Below, piece by piece: positions 25,907-34,651 of a stretch of DNA of 64,000 nt. Position 1 is the stretch's first letter, and the number at the start of each line of letters is the position of its first letter. Origin of the DNA: Thiothrix fructosivorans. Its GTDB lineage: Bacteria > Pseudomonadota > Gammaproteobacteria > Thiotrichales > Thiotrichaceae. The translations under genes were made by a program, and so were the position numbers. The stretch covers positions 434,001 through 498,000 of the forward strand of contig NZ_JAFMPM010000008.1 of the NCBI RefSeq assembly GCF_017349355.1. The letters are read 5' to 3'. The notes beneath the pieces were generated by a model, which saw only the letters and a list, made by a program, of their open reading frames with translations, searched no databases and was not told the origin of the DNA.

Positions 25907-26679
25907 CGGTGTCTCTCAGTTTCATCCAGCCTGCATTTGACTAAATCAATGAGCTTCTTGTTCCTGTATTTGACTTGTTCTAGTGTCAAGCCAAGGTTAG
26001 TCGCCATTTCCTGCATTGAATATCCATAACAATATAATTGATTAAATGTTTCTATAGCAAGGTTAGTGTCTTCCTCTACCTTTTTTTTGCGGTGAAGCGC
26101 CAGTTTCTTTTCTGCAATACCTGTAGACTTATGTACCAATTCTTTTGCTTTTGCTAAGGGTTTCATAATCATTCTGATTACATCATCTTGTTCGGCTATT
26201 TTGTCAGGGCAGGCATGATCACTGCCGATAATGCTGTCTTTATCATTATTTTCCTCATGATCAAGAGCTATATTGGTCTTGTCAGGGCAGCTACGCAGGT
26301 AATCAATGTAGGATGTCTCTAATATGGTGTAAAGATAACCTACTTGATACTTGCTAGGATCTTCACTGTCGATAACCCGTAAGTAGAGTTTGACAAATAC
26401 CTCTTGTACCAGTTGCGCGGCTAGTTGAATATTTTGACATTTACTGAGTGCCTTATTGTATATTCTTTTTTCATGTCGATCATAAAAGTGTTCAAAGGCT
26501 AATTTGTCACCTTTGGCCACTAAGTAGAGCAATTCTCCATCAGATAGATGATATGTTTCACAATTGATGGTCTGACGGACTGTTTCTAGCTTTTTCCTAC
26601 TGGGAAAAACAGCGATGTTATTATCTAGTATGGTCATATAAGCATCTTTATAAATAGGTATTGGTATGCCACGTTTCAT
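25903..26679 (-). CDS. ECF-like sigma-70 family factor
   Basis: 258 residues. Region 2 is recognised in LAFEHFYDRHEKRIYNKAL and QLAAQLVQEVFVKLYLRV followed by YIDYLR. Region 4 is the HTH YSMQEMATNLGLTLEQVKYR. The linker between them is longer than usual (about residues 130-195) and Lys-rich near 165-200. The sequence is more AT-rich than its neighbours. It sits downstream of three exported-protein genes on the same strand and may control them. Confidence 0.8.
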   Translation of the reverse strand: MKRGIPIPIYKDAYMTILDNNIAVFPSRKKLETVRQTINCETYHLSDGELLYLVAKGDKLAFEHFYDRHEKRIYNKALSKCQNIQLAAQLVQEVFVKLYLRVIDSEDPSKYQVGYLYTILETSYIDYLRSCPDKTNIALDHEENNDKDSIIGSDHACPDKIAEQDDVIRMIMKPLAKAKELVHKSTGIAEKKLALHRKKKVEEDTNLAIETFNQLYCYGYSMQEMATNLGLTLEQVKYRNKKLIDLVKCRLDETERHR

Positions 26680-26748
26680 ACCTAATTATAAAGCCTGCTT
26701 GTTCACTACCTCTTAAAATACCCGATGAAGCGTTTCTCCGTTGGTCGC

Positions 26749-27261
26749 TTACTGGCGGAAATGTTGTTCCATCATGCGCCGTAGTTCAGCTTGATAGGCC
26801 GTTGTACCTGTATTGCCATGCTCAGTTTGATCTTCCGCAATTTGTATGCTTTTCGCTGCTATCGCACTCAAGTCCGTCCATGTGGTAGCGTCCGGTGGAT
26901 TGTTGCCTGATTGCATGACTATTGTATTTTGTTGAGAGATGACGGTTGATCTACTGCTCGTTGCCTGCTTTTCTGCCATTTTTATCGCTTGATTGGCTAT
27001 GTCGTGCAAATCATTGTCTGACGAGTGTTTATTGCTTGAAATGTTTGGTTTTTTAGGGACTGGCTTTACTGTGGATGTACCGTGAGCAGGCGTAAGCGAC
27101 GGTTTGGGTATGTGTTTACTGTCTGAGACGGGGGCTTGCTCTGTTTTTATGAAATCTCCTGCAACTGAGGTATTGCCGAGCATTTGACACCCCCCTCCTA
27201 AAAGGGGAGTAATCAACAATACTGTGCGAATACTGACTGTAAAACTTGATTTAATATTCAT
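26749..27261 (-). CDS. hypothetical lipoprotein
   Basis: 170 residues with a signal peptide and lipobox LGGGC near residue 25. The mature part is Ser/Thr/Pro/Lys-rich and apparently disordered, then holds two similar helical segments, IANQAIKMAEKQ and IAAKSIQIAEDQ. The ATG at 27261 is preferred over a TTG at 27291. No family recognised. It lies between the sigma factor (69 bases) and an exported protein (about 57 bases). Confidence 0.6.
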   Translation of the reverse strand: MNIKSSFTVSIRTVLLITPLLGGGCQMLGNTSVAGDFIKTEQAPVSDSKHIPKPSLTPAHGTSTVKPVPKKPNISSNKHSSDNDLHDIANQAIKMAEKQATSSRSTVISQQNTIVMQSGNNPPDATTWTDLSAIAAKSIQIAEDQTEHGNTGTTAYQAELRRMMEQHFRQ

Positions 27262-27318
27262 ATTCACGCTTCTATAATTTTCGTCACTCAAGGATAAGTC
27301 AGAAGAAAAAACACATCA

Positions 27319-27663
27319 TTACAGGCTTTCACCAAAGGATACTTTAGAGGTGTATTGAATATCGGAAGTACTTTCTTCCTCTGCCTTCTTAGTATTAGCA
27401 GTAGGTGCTGTTTGTGTGAGTTTTGTAGTATCTACTTGTACAACTTTAGCATTAACACAAACTTGTTTCATACCATCGACATCATAACCGCAAAATGCCT
27501 GCTCATCTTCATAGGTGTCAACCGTATAAGTGACGACGGGTTTTGCGGGTGGAGGGGGAGGGCAATCTGTTTTACAGTGACCTTTTGCATGGGAAATACC
27601 TGAAAAACTCATCAGTAATACAGAAGAAAATAGCGCATTAATCATTTTTTTTGAGATCATCAT
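27319..27663 (-). CDS. exported Cys/Pro protein, unknown
   Basis: 114 residues with a signal peptide ending SHA. The mature start KGHCKTDCPPPPPAKP is followed by VVTYTVDTYEDEQAFCGYD and QVCVNAKVVQV. The four Cys suggest disulfides. The VTY...DxxG...C..VxxKVVxV layout is shared with the next exported protein upstream, so the two may be paralogues. The ATG at 27663 has AAGGA at good spacing. Confidence 0.6.
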   Translation of the reverse strand: MMISKKMINALFSSVLLMSFSGISHAKGHCKTDCPPPPPAKPVVTYTVDTYEDEQAFCGYDVDGMKQVCVNAKVVQVDTTKLTQTAPTANTKKAEEESTSDIQYTSKVSFGESL

Positions 27664-27708
27664 GGTCATATCCTTGATGTTTTTCTATGGTTAAAACTAA
27701 AATCAGCG

Positions 27709-27741
27709 AGATCAAGTCTACCTGAGTATAAAACTTGATCT
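27709..27741. promoter_or_regulatory. 9-bp inverted repeat between exported-protein genes
   Basis: AGATCAAGT (27709-27717) and ACTTGATCT (27733-27741) are exact reverse complements around 15 bases. It lies in the 90-base gap between two co-directional genes; an mRNA hairpin that differentially protects or attenuates transcripts is plausible. Confidence 0.45.
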
Positions 27742-27753
27742 GATATGGGCTGT

Positions 27754-28086
27754 TTATTGTGCGTAACGTTCTTCAGTGACCGTTGCCTTACTCTGTTTGG
27801 TTGTATGCGTTTCCCATGTGCTACTGCCGCCTGTTGATGAGGTAATATCTACGCCAACCTTAACGGACTTACCAGCAACATCCAAACACCCTAAAACCTT
27901 ACCGTTGGCATCCATTGGTAATAGTTGCTCATGAAATTCGCCGTATTGCGGTTCATGGTAAGTCACTGTGCTGGCTGTGGTACTGCTAGCGCATTTGCCG
28001 CAATCGCCTGCTATAACAGAACCTGCGCTACTGAACGCGATTACTGCGGTGATGCCCAATGTAACTAAGCGAATTTTGCTTGTCAT
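27754..28086 (-). CDS. exported Cys-containing protein, unknown
   Basis: 110 residues with a signal peptide ending VIAGD. Mature start GDCGKCASS holds a CxxC, then STVTYHEPQYGEF, DANGKVLGCLDVAGKSVKV and a Thr/Ser-rich tail. AAGGAG precedes the ATG. First gene of the exported-protein/sigma cluster. No family recognised. Confidence 0.6.
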   Translation of the reverse strand: MTSKIRLVTLGITAVIAFSSAGSVIAGDCGKCASSTTASTVTYHEPQYGEFHEQLLPMDANGKVLGCLDVAGKSVKVGVDITSSTGGSSTWETHTTKQSKATVTEERYAQ

Positions 28087-28164
28087 ATCATATTCTCCTT
28101 CAATCAGTGGATGTTAGGTTTGCTATGTGTCTTACTGATAGAACGGATGAGAGAGTATTTATGT

Positions 28165-28184
28165 GGAAAATAAGTTACTTTTCC
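28165..28184. promoter_or_regulatory. inverted repeat in the cluster promoter region
   Basis: GGAAAA and TTTTCC flank TAAGTTAC in the 177-base gap between the exported-protein gene and ispG. It may be a regulator site for the minus-strand cluster; no promoter elements can be assigned with confidence. Confidence 0.3.
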
Positions 28185-28263
28185 GTGAAAAATTTGGATG
28201 TCACTGCCAATTATCGCATGATCGGGCATAATGTCTGCAATCTTGCAACACACTGAAAACAAC

Positions 28264-29487
28264 ATGGCAAACAATCACATCATTCCACGCCACCGCACTG
28301 TTCCTGTGAAGGTGGGCAATGTCACCGTCGGCGGCGAATTTCCTGTCGTCGTACAATCCATGACCAATACCGATACAGCGGATGCGGTGCGTACTGCGGC
28401 GCAATGTGCCGAATTGTTCCGTGCAGGTTCGGAGTTGGTACGCATCACCGTCAATTCCTTGGAAGCGGCGCAAGCTGTCCCCGAACTCCGCGAACGCCTC
28501 GACAAAATGGGCTGCGATGTACCGCTGATTGGCGATTTCCATTTCAACGGGCACAAGTTGCTGACTGCCGTTCCTGAATGTGCGCAAGCACTCGCCAAAT
28601 ACCGCATCAATCCCGGCAACGTCGGGCGTGGCAAAAAGCGTGATGAACAATTCGCGCAAATGATCGAATTTGCCTGCCGCTACGATAAGCCTGTGCGTAT
28701 CGGTGTGAATTGGGGTTCGCTCGATCAGGAATTGCTGGCTCGCAATCTGGATGACAATTCCAAACTGGCGCAACCGCTGGAATTGTACGATGTGATGCAC
28801 GCCGCGCTGATCGAATCCGCGCTGACCAGTGCCGCCAAAGCCGAAGAATACGGTTTGCCACACGATCACATTATTCTGTCGTGCAAACTCAGCGAAGTGC
28901 AGGGTTTGGTGCGTGCCTACCGCGATCTGGCGAGCCGTTGTGATTACCCGCTGCATCTCGGTTTGACCGAAGCAGGCATGGGTAGCAAAGGTATCGTGTA
29001 TTCAACAGCGGCACTCGCGCTGTTATTGCAAGAAGGGATTGGCGATACTATCCGTATTTCCCTCACCCCTGAACCGCACGCCAAACGCGAAAAAGAAGTG
29101 ATCGTTGGGCAAGAAATTTTGCAGGCACTGGGTTTGCGCTCGTTCACGCCGCAAGTGGTGGCTTGCCCCGGTTGTGGGCGTACCTCCAGCGACTATTTCC
29201 AACGACTTGCCGAGCAAATCCAAAACTGGCTGCGCGAGCAAATGCCGGTGTGGAAAGATCAATACGCAGGCGTGGAAAGCATGTCGGTCGCGGTCATGGG
29301 CTGTGTGGTTAATGGGCCGGGCGAAAGCAAACACGCTAATATTGGTATCAGTTTACCGGGCAGCGGCGAAGTTCCGGTTGCCCCCGTTTATGAAGACGGA
29401 CACAAAACCGTTACGCTGAAAGGCGATAATATTGCACAAGAGTTTCAGGCACTGGTCGAAACTTACGTGCAAAAAACGTATGGATGA
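28264..29487 (+). CDS. ispG: 4-hydroxy-3-methylbut-2-en-1-yl diphosphate synthase
   Basis: 407 residues from ATG 28264, or 418 from ATG 28231. IspG reduces methylerythritol cyclodiphosphate in the MEP isoprenoid pathway using a [4Fe-4S] cluster. Visible motifs are [22 protein letters not shown] and the cluster ligands [11 protein letters not shown] and [10 protein letters not shown]. Full length and intact. The following hydrolase gene begins 20 bases later. Confidence 0.95.
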   Translation: MANNHIIPRHRTVPVKVGNVTVGGEFPVVVQSMTNTDTADAVRTAAQCAELFRAGSELVRITVNSLEAAQAVPELRERLDKMGCDVPLIGDFHFNGHKLLTAVPECAQALAKYRINPGNVGRGKKRDEQFAQMIEFACRYDKPVRIGVNWGSLDQELLARNLDDNSKLAQPLELYDVMHAALIESALTSAAKAEEYGLPHDHIILSCKLSEVQGLVRAYRDLASRCDYPLHLGLTEAGMGSKGIVYSTAALALLLQEGIGDTIRISLTPEPHAKREKEVIVGQEILQALGLRSFTPQVVACPGCGRTSSDYFQRLAEQIQNWLREQMPVWKDQYAGVESMSVAVMGCVVNGPGESKHANIGISLPGSGEVPVAPVYEDGHKTVTLKGDNIAQEFQALVETYVQKTYG

Positions 29488-29506
29488 CCCCAAAGGAGAA
29501 CGTTAC

Positions 29507-30286
29507 ATGAAAAAAATATCCCTGCTGGCAATCGCTGGCTTATCCCTGCTGGCAAGCAACGTCATGGCAGCCGTCAAAAGCGAAGCCGTACCCTATGAAC
29601 ACGACGGTACAAAATTCGTCGGACAAATGTATTACGACGATGCCATCACCGAAAAACGCCCCGGCGTATTGGTCATCCACGAATGGTGGGGTTTGAACGA
29701 CCACGCCAAAAACCGCGCCGAAGCATTGGCTAAACTGGGCTACGTGGCGTTTGCGGCGGATATGTACGGCGAAGGCAAATCCACCGACAAGCCAGAACAA
29801 GCCAAGGAATGGATGACGGAAGTGACCTCCGATGTTGACGCATGGCGTGCCACCGCCAATGCGGGTCTGGAACAGCTCAAGAAAAGCGACAAAGTAGACG
29901 CGGCAAAACTCGCGGCGATTGGCTATTGCTTCGGCGGCGGCACGATCTTGCAGATGGCTTACAGCGGTACGGATATTGACGGCGTGGTGAGCTTCCACGG
30001 TTCATTGCCGTCAGCACCGGATGGTACGGAAATCAAAACCAAAGTGCTGGCGTTCCACGGCAATGCGGATGCGATGGTGCCGCCTGCAACCGTGAATAAG
30101 TTTACGGAACAGATGGAAAAAACGGGTGCGGATTGGCAATTTGTCGCGTATGGCAGCGGCGTGCGTCACGGTTTCACCAATCCGAATGCGGGTAAGTACG
30201 GCATTGAAAACCTGAAATACGATGAACAAGCTGATCAGCGTTCTTGGGCAGGAATGCAGGCGTTTTTCAACGAAATCTTCAAGTAA
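29507..30286 (+). CDS. dienelactone hydrolase-family protein, exported
   Basis: 259 residues with a signal peptide ending VMAAV. The alpha/beta hydrolase triad fits dienelactone hydrolases: nucleophile Cys in IGYCFGGG, Asp in HGNADAMVP and His in VRHGFTNPN. A signal peptide is less usual for DLH and implies a periplasmic substrate. AAAGGAG precedes the ATG. Likely co-transcribed with ispG. Confidence 0.88.
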   Translation: MKKISLLAIAGLSLLASNVMAAVKSEAVPYEHDGTKFVGQMYYDDAITEKRPGVLVIHEWWGLNDHAKNRAEALAKLGYVAFAADMYGEGKSTDKPEQAKEWMTEVTSDVDAWRATANAGLEQLKKSDKVDAAKLAAIGYCFGGGTILQMAYSGTDIDGVVSFHGSLPSAPDGTEIKTKVLAFHGNADAMVPPATVNKFTEQMEKTGADWQFVAYGSGVRHGFTNPNAGKYGIENLKYDEQADQRSWAGMQAFFNEIFK

Positions 30287-30295
30287 GGTGCAGCG

Positions 30296-31024
30296 TTAAC
30301 GCGCCACGCGGAAGCCACGGAAAATCTGGCGACCGCTCGGATAATCTTTGACTCGATAGGCGGCGCGTAAATAGCGCGGTCTGTCATTCCATGAACCGCC
30401 ACGCAGCACGCGCTCGTGGTGGTTGCCTGCTTCTTCCCACGCTTGTGCGTTGACGGGTGCGCCGTGGTAGGAATCGTGCCAGCAATCTTGTACCCATTCC
30501 CACACATTACCGCATAAGTCGTGCAAGCCGAACGCATTCGCGGGGTATGTGCCGACGGGTGTGGTCATGCCGTGCTGCATCGCGTGGTTGGCGTGTTGCG
30601 CGGTTGCCTGCATTCCCCACGGGTACGCCGCGTTTATACCGCCACGGGTGGCGTATTCCCATTCCGCTTCGGAAGGTAGGCGGTAATGTACGCCGTTCAA
30701 GGCACTGAGCCAGCGGCAGTAGGCTTGCGCATCGTCCCAACTTACATTAATCACCGGATGCTTGCCGCGTCCCCAGCCTTGGTCGTCGGGCAGTGGAAAG
30801 CCCATTGCTTCGCAAAATGCATCGTATTCTTCAAAAGTAACGGGGTAGCGCCCTAGTGCAAAGGCGGCAATGTACACATAACGCGGCGGGCGTTCGTTGA
30901 TGGTGCAACCGCCTTCCACAGCGTCGCGTTCATCTAGCCCGCCCATGAGAAAACGACCCGGTGGAATGTTGACCATGCGGGGCAAGGGGAGGGCAATGTT
31001 GTAGTCGGGTAATGTTGCATTCAT
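30296..31024 (-). CDS. formylglycine-generating-enzyme/SUMF1-like protein
   Basis: 242 residues. The fold is shown by NIPPGRFLMGG, FALGRYPVTFEEYDAFC, HPVINVSWDDAQAYC, RLPSEAEWEYATRGG, GLHDLCGNVWEWVQDCW, VLRGGSWNDRP and a C-terminal IFRGFRVAR. Family members make formylglycine in sulfatases or have other roles; no sulfatase is adjacent, and the active-site Cys pair of true FGE is not clearly present, so the reaction is uncertain. The ATG at 31024 is chosen; the longer frame is not protein-like. Confidence 0.85.
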   Translation of the reverse strand: MNATLPDYNIALPLPRMVNIPPGRFLMGGLDERDAVEGGCTINERPPRYVYIAAFALGRYPVTFEEYDAFCEAMGFPLPDDQGWGRGKHPVINVSWDDAQAYCRWLSALNGVHYRLPSEAEWEYATRGGINAAYPWGMQATAQHANHAMQHGMTTPVGTYPANAFGLHDLCGNVWEWVQDCWHDSYHGAPVNAQAWEEAGNHHERVLRGGSWNDRPRYLRAAYRVKDYPSGRQIFRGFRVAR

Positions 31025-31114
31025 GCACTTATCGTAAAGCAACGCCGTTGCGCTTTCCTGTTTGGCTGACAAGCTGTCTGTGATAACTTTGCGGCTTTTA
31101 GTCGCTAAGGAATC

Positions 31115-32230
31115 ATGGCTATGCGCTGTCGGGTAAAAGTTTGCGGAATCACCTCTGGCACAGATGCGGCAATGGTCGGCACTGCGGGTGTGGATGCAGT
31201 GGGTTTGGTGTTTTATCCCAAGAGCAAACGCAACTTGAGCATCGCGCAAGCGGTGGAGATTTGCCGCGCTATACCACCCTTTGTGACGGTAGTCGGCTTG
31301 TTTTTGGATGCAGATGCGGACTTTGTGCGCAACGTGTTGGCAGCCGTACCGTTGGATGTTTTGCAATTTCATGGTTCGGAAACGCCAGAGTATTGCCGCC
31401 AATTTTCACGCCCGTACCTGAAAGCGGTGGGGATGAAAGGCTTGGCGGAATCGGGTGGTTTTGCGGCGTATGCGGATTGTTACCCTGATGCGCACGGCTT
31501 TTTGGTGGATAGCCATGCACCGGGTGCTGCGGGCGGCACGGGCGAAACCTTTGATTGGACACAAGTGCCGCAGGACTACCCTAAGCCGATTATTCTGGCG
31601 GGCGGGTTGACGGCGGAGAATGTGGCGGAAGCAATCCGCACCAGTCGTGTATATGCGGTGGATGTCAGCAGCGGGGTGGAATCCGCGCCCGGTGTAAAGG
31701 ATGTGGCGAAGGTGCAAGCCTTTATGACAGGCGTGCGGCTGGCAAATTATTTGGCGATTCACCCCGCGATTACTGAGGCGGAAGTGTTGCAAGCGCAGCA
31801 AACGTGGGCAGACGGTTTGGTGGCGATTGGCAAACTCGCGGGTGATGCAACGGCGGCGAAAGCAGCAGCGCAAGTACTGGTGCGGCGTTTATACAATTAC
31901 GGTGAGGGCAAGGTGTTGTTCAAACCGACCAAAGCGGCGCATGACCAGTTCCGCGAAACGTTTGAGCAGGCGCTTTCGTATTTTGTGGGCGGCGATCACC
32001 ACGAAGATCATGGGTTTGCGTTGCATCCGTGGGCGGCGGTGCGCTTTGAGAATAACAGTCTGTTTTTGGATGTGGATTCGGCGGGGGCGATGGGGAATTA
32101 TTATTTCACCGATGCAAAAACGGGCGCGGAGACCAAAGTGGAGTTTACCTTTGCGTATCGGCGGGCGAGTGATGGGCGGCTGGTGATTTTCTTGCACCAT
32201 TCGTCGTTGCCGTATGAGGCGGAGCATTAA
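31115..32230 (+). CDS. trpF: phosphoribosylanthranilate isomerase fused to NTF2-like domain
   Basis: 371 residues, whereas TrpF is normally about 205. Residues 1-210 are TrpF: VKVCGITSGTDA with catalytic Cys, GLVFYPKSKR, LQFHGSET, FLVDSHAPGAAGGTGETF with catalytic Asp, and AVDVSSGVESAPG. It isomerises phosphoribosylanthranilate in tryptophan synthesis. Residues about 220-371 (ITEAEVLQAQQTWADGL to LHHSSLPYE) resemble a stand-alone SnoaL/NTF2-fold family sometimes mislabelled phosphoribosyl-AMP cyclohydrolase. The frame is continuous with a linker of only about eight residues. AAGGA precedes the ATG. trpB lies 7 kb away. Confidence 0.88.
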   Translation: MAMRCRVKVCGITSGTDAAMVGTAGVDAVGLVFYPKSKRNLSIAQAVEICRAIPPFVTVVGLFLDADADFVRNVLAAVPLDVLQFHGSETPEYCRQFSRPYLKAVGMKGLAESGGFAAYADCYPDAHGFLVDSHAPGAAGGTGETFDWTQVPQDYPKPIILAGGLTAENVAEAIRTSRVYAVDVSSGVESAPGVKDVAKVQAFMTGVRLANYLAIHPAITEAEVLQAQQTWADGLVAIGKLAGDATAAKAAAQVLVRRLYNYGEGKVLFKPTKAAHDQFRETFEQALSYFVGGDHHEDHGFALHPWAAVRFENNSLFLDVDSAGAMGNYYFTDAKTGAETKVEFTFAYRRASDGRLVIFLHHSSLPYEAEH

Positions 32231-32236
32231 GCGCCC

Positions 32237-33480
32237 ATGATTGAGGGATTTTTGGAAACGTTGCAGCAGTTTGGGCGCTGGTTGTTGGGCATTGTGGTGC
32301 TGGCAGGGGGTGTGTGGGCTTATCCTACGGTGAAGGATTATTGGGCGGGTGAGCCAAAAGTGGTCGCCACCACACCTGCTGCGCCAGCGTTCGGTTTGTT
32401 GCCAACCGTTATGTTGATCAAGGCAGCAGAACCGGCGGTGGCTGATCCACGTGGTTGGGCGAGTGATGTGTTGGAGGTGCTGCATTCGCACGGCCTGCCG
32501 CAGAACCGTGAAAACGTGTGTGCGATTATTGCGGTGGCTGACCAAGAATCGGGCTTTGTGGCGAACCCCACGATTCCGAATTTAGGTAAGATGTCTGAGA
32601 AGGCGGTGGTTGAGAAGCTCAGTAAACTGTCAATTTTACGCGGTGGGGCGCTTACCTTCCTTAACCGTTTTCCCAGTGCGAATGACAGCTTTATGCAGCG
32701 TATTCGTCGTGCCAAAACCGAGCGCGATTTGGATCTGGCTTACCGCGAGTTGGTGGCGGGTTTGGGCGATTATGCGCGGCAATACAAGTTGGGCTTGTTG
32801 GTAGATAACCGCTTTGCGCGTGATTTTATCGAGGGCAGCAACGAAATTGACACCATCGGCTCGATGCAGGTGGCGGTGGATTTTGCGGTACAGCAGGAAA
32901 CCCAACGGCGCGGTGGTAAGGTGTTGTCGCTGCAAGAGATTTACCAAATCCGCGATAAACTTTACACCCGTAAAGGGGGCTTGTATTACGGGACGTTATT
33001 GTTGTTGGGGTACGAGTCGGGCTACGACAAAAAGCTGTACCGTTTTGCGGATTTTAATGCGGGGCGTTACAGCAGCCGCAACGCGGCGTTTCAGACGGTG
33101 ATTGCGGCATTGAACAAGCAGCCGTTGGCAAGTGATGGCGATTTGTTGATATACAAAGCCGATGGCAGTGCTGCTATCACCGTGAGTGGTACGGAGCAGG
33201 CGTTACGCACGATTAACAAAACCTTTGCACTGAATTTGAAAGACTGGCAAATCCGGCGGGATTTGATGCAGGAAAAACGCTGGGTTTCAATGATACCCCG
33301 ACTTATAAGCTGATTCGGGCAACGTATGCGAAGGCGACGGGCAAAATGCCGGTGTATGCGCAAGTGCCTAGTATTACGTTGCATAGCGAGAAAACGTCAC
33401 GGATTTTGACGACGGGGAAGTTCGCGGATACGGTGTATGGGCGTTATCAGCGGTGTTTGGCGGTGAGAAATGGCGGCTAG
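32237..33480 (+). pseudogene. DUF1615 protein, single frameshift near the 3' end
   Basis: The first frame (32237-33313) has an N-terminal hydrophobic segment and the DUF1615 core GWASDVLEVLHSHGLP, ENVCAIIAVADQESGF and GSMQVAVDFA, resembling a lysozyme-like fold. It stops at 33313, but the conserved C-terminus (LGFNDTPTYKLIRATY to FADTVYGRYQRCLA) continues in another frame to 33480. One extra A in the A5 tract at 33273-33277 would join them. Either a recent mutation or a sequence error. It begins seven bases after trpF-NTF2. Confidence 0.75.
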
Positions 33481-33800
33481 ACCAGTTCAAAATCCACGTC
33501 TTCGTAAATGTCTTGCATTGGGCAGTGAAAGTTGATGCTGGCAAATTCGACTTCGGCATCAGCACCTTCAAAATTGAACAGTTCCCAGCGGTTTTGTGGG
33601 GTGCGGCGGAATACGTCGACGCGGTAGGTGCGTGGGTCAATCAGTACGTATTCTTGCAAGCTGGTCAATTGGCGGTAACATGCCCGTCACTCGCGCCTGC
33701 CATTGCGTAGATTTCGCCTTGCACGTATTCGCTGCGGGTGGGCGCATCCATTTCTGTGGCGAGGTAGTCTTCTGGGGTGATTTTCAGTTGCTGGCATGGG
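33477..33800 (-). pseudogene. Uma2-family (DUF820) nuclease remnant, internally deleted
   Basis: The 5' part encodes QQLKITPEDYLATEMDAPT and SEYVQGEIYAMAGASDGH, the usual Uma2 N-terminus, then stops. The 3' part in another frame encodes TSLQEYVLIDPRTYRVDVF and a C-terminus to 33477. The central beta region with the PD-(D/E)XK-like residues is missing. I read it as a dead Uma2 gene. Confidence 0.65.
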
Positions 33801-33917
33801 AATGCTCCGTCGTGTGTCTTTGGGAATAGTAGACCGTTTCAGGGGGCTTGGCAAAATCAGGGTTGCCTTCGGCTATGCTCAGGCAACGAGAATGACGGGG
33901 GTCGGAAATAACAACTA

Positions 33918-34394
33918 CTATTTTTGTGGCGCTGGCAGTGCCGCTAATTTTTTTAGATTAATAGCTGTGTCAATGTAGCTGTTTACTATAGGTAAAAAAT
34001 GACTTGCCAACCGCAAGGTATCCCCGATGTCATTGCCTATCGTTTGTATAGATGGCTGGTCTAGTGAGTGCTCACTATTTATTTCTCTAGGTTCGCCAAT
34101 AGGCAGGATACCTAACAGGCTATACTGCACACAGGTTGTTGTTTTATATTCTTTCTTTTTCCAGAATATTAGATGGCTATCTTCCCTGCTAGCTCTTTTC
34201 TCAAAAATATCAATCTTGATGATTAGTGGAAGGAAAGCAGCAATCGAGCCGATAATAATCAGGGTATGAGCACTATAAGAGTCAATGCTGAATAATTTGA
34301 TCAAGGAATCAAGTACAAATCCGTATGCGACAATGCTGATCCCATTAACACTGAGCATTATCATGTTCCTAAAATGGCTACTTAAATAGTTCAT
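33918..34394 (-). CDS. hypothetical two-helix membrane protein
   Basis: 158 residues. Two membrane helices near the N-terminus (residues about 10-32 and 43-60), then a basic charged region (EKRASREDSHLIFWKKKEY) and a soluble C-terminal part. AT-rich compared with trp neighbours. No family recognised. It is last of three co-directional orphan genes. Confidence 0.5.
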   Translation of the reverse strand: MNYLSSHFRNMIMLSVNGISIVAYGFVLDSLIKLFSIDSYSAHTLIIIGSIAAFLPLIIKIDIFEKRASREDSHLIFWKKKEYKTTTCVQYSLLGILPIGEPREINSEHSLDQPSIQTIGNDIGDTLRLASHFLPIVNSYIDTAINLKKLAALPAPQK

Positions 34395-34406
34395 TGCTCT
34401 ACACTC

Positions 34407-34616
34407 TTATAGATGGCTATTGGGTAAAATAATGTATTTCACCCTTTCCGTCGGTAGTTGATGTGCTACAGAGTTGAATGATATCGGTGATAAAGACAGG
34501 CTATTTTGATCATCGTCATCATCAAAAGGGATGCTGCAATAGCAGTTTTCCCTGCTTCTACCGCAGTCCATACAAGTGCTGTCCCCTGCATCGTTGATGG
34601 TGTTTTGTTTAATCAT
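34407..34616 (-). CDS. small Cys-rich protein
   Basis: 69 residues. CMDCGRSRENCYCSIPFDDDD contains CxxC and CxC, a potential small zinc knuckle followed by an acidic run. Unknown function. It sits 35 bases after the zinc-ribbon/glycine-zipper gene and 12 bases before the membrane gene. Confidence 0.45.
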   Translation of the reverse strand: MIKQNTINDAGDSTCMDCGRSRENCYCSIPFDDDDDQNSLSLSPISFNSVAHQLPTERVKYIILPNSHL

Positions 34617-34651
34617 TTTATCTCTCCAGTAAAAAATTTAAGAATGAACTT

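Noticed and set aside
28201-28956. 251-codon minus-strand frame opposite ispG
   Set aside because: Shadow of a highly conserved gene; composition and lack of motifs are not protein-like.
31025-31402. N-terminal extension of the FGE-like protein to 31402
   Set aside because: It runs antisense through the trpF 5' end and shows no domain; the ATG at 31024 gives the family start.
32610-33101. Plus-strand alternative frames within DUF1615
   Set aside because: Shadows of the main frame without motifs; the only supported frame change is near 33275.
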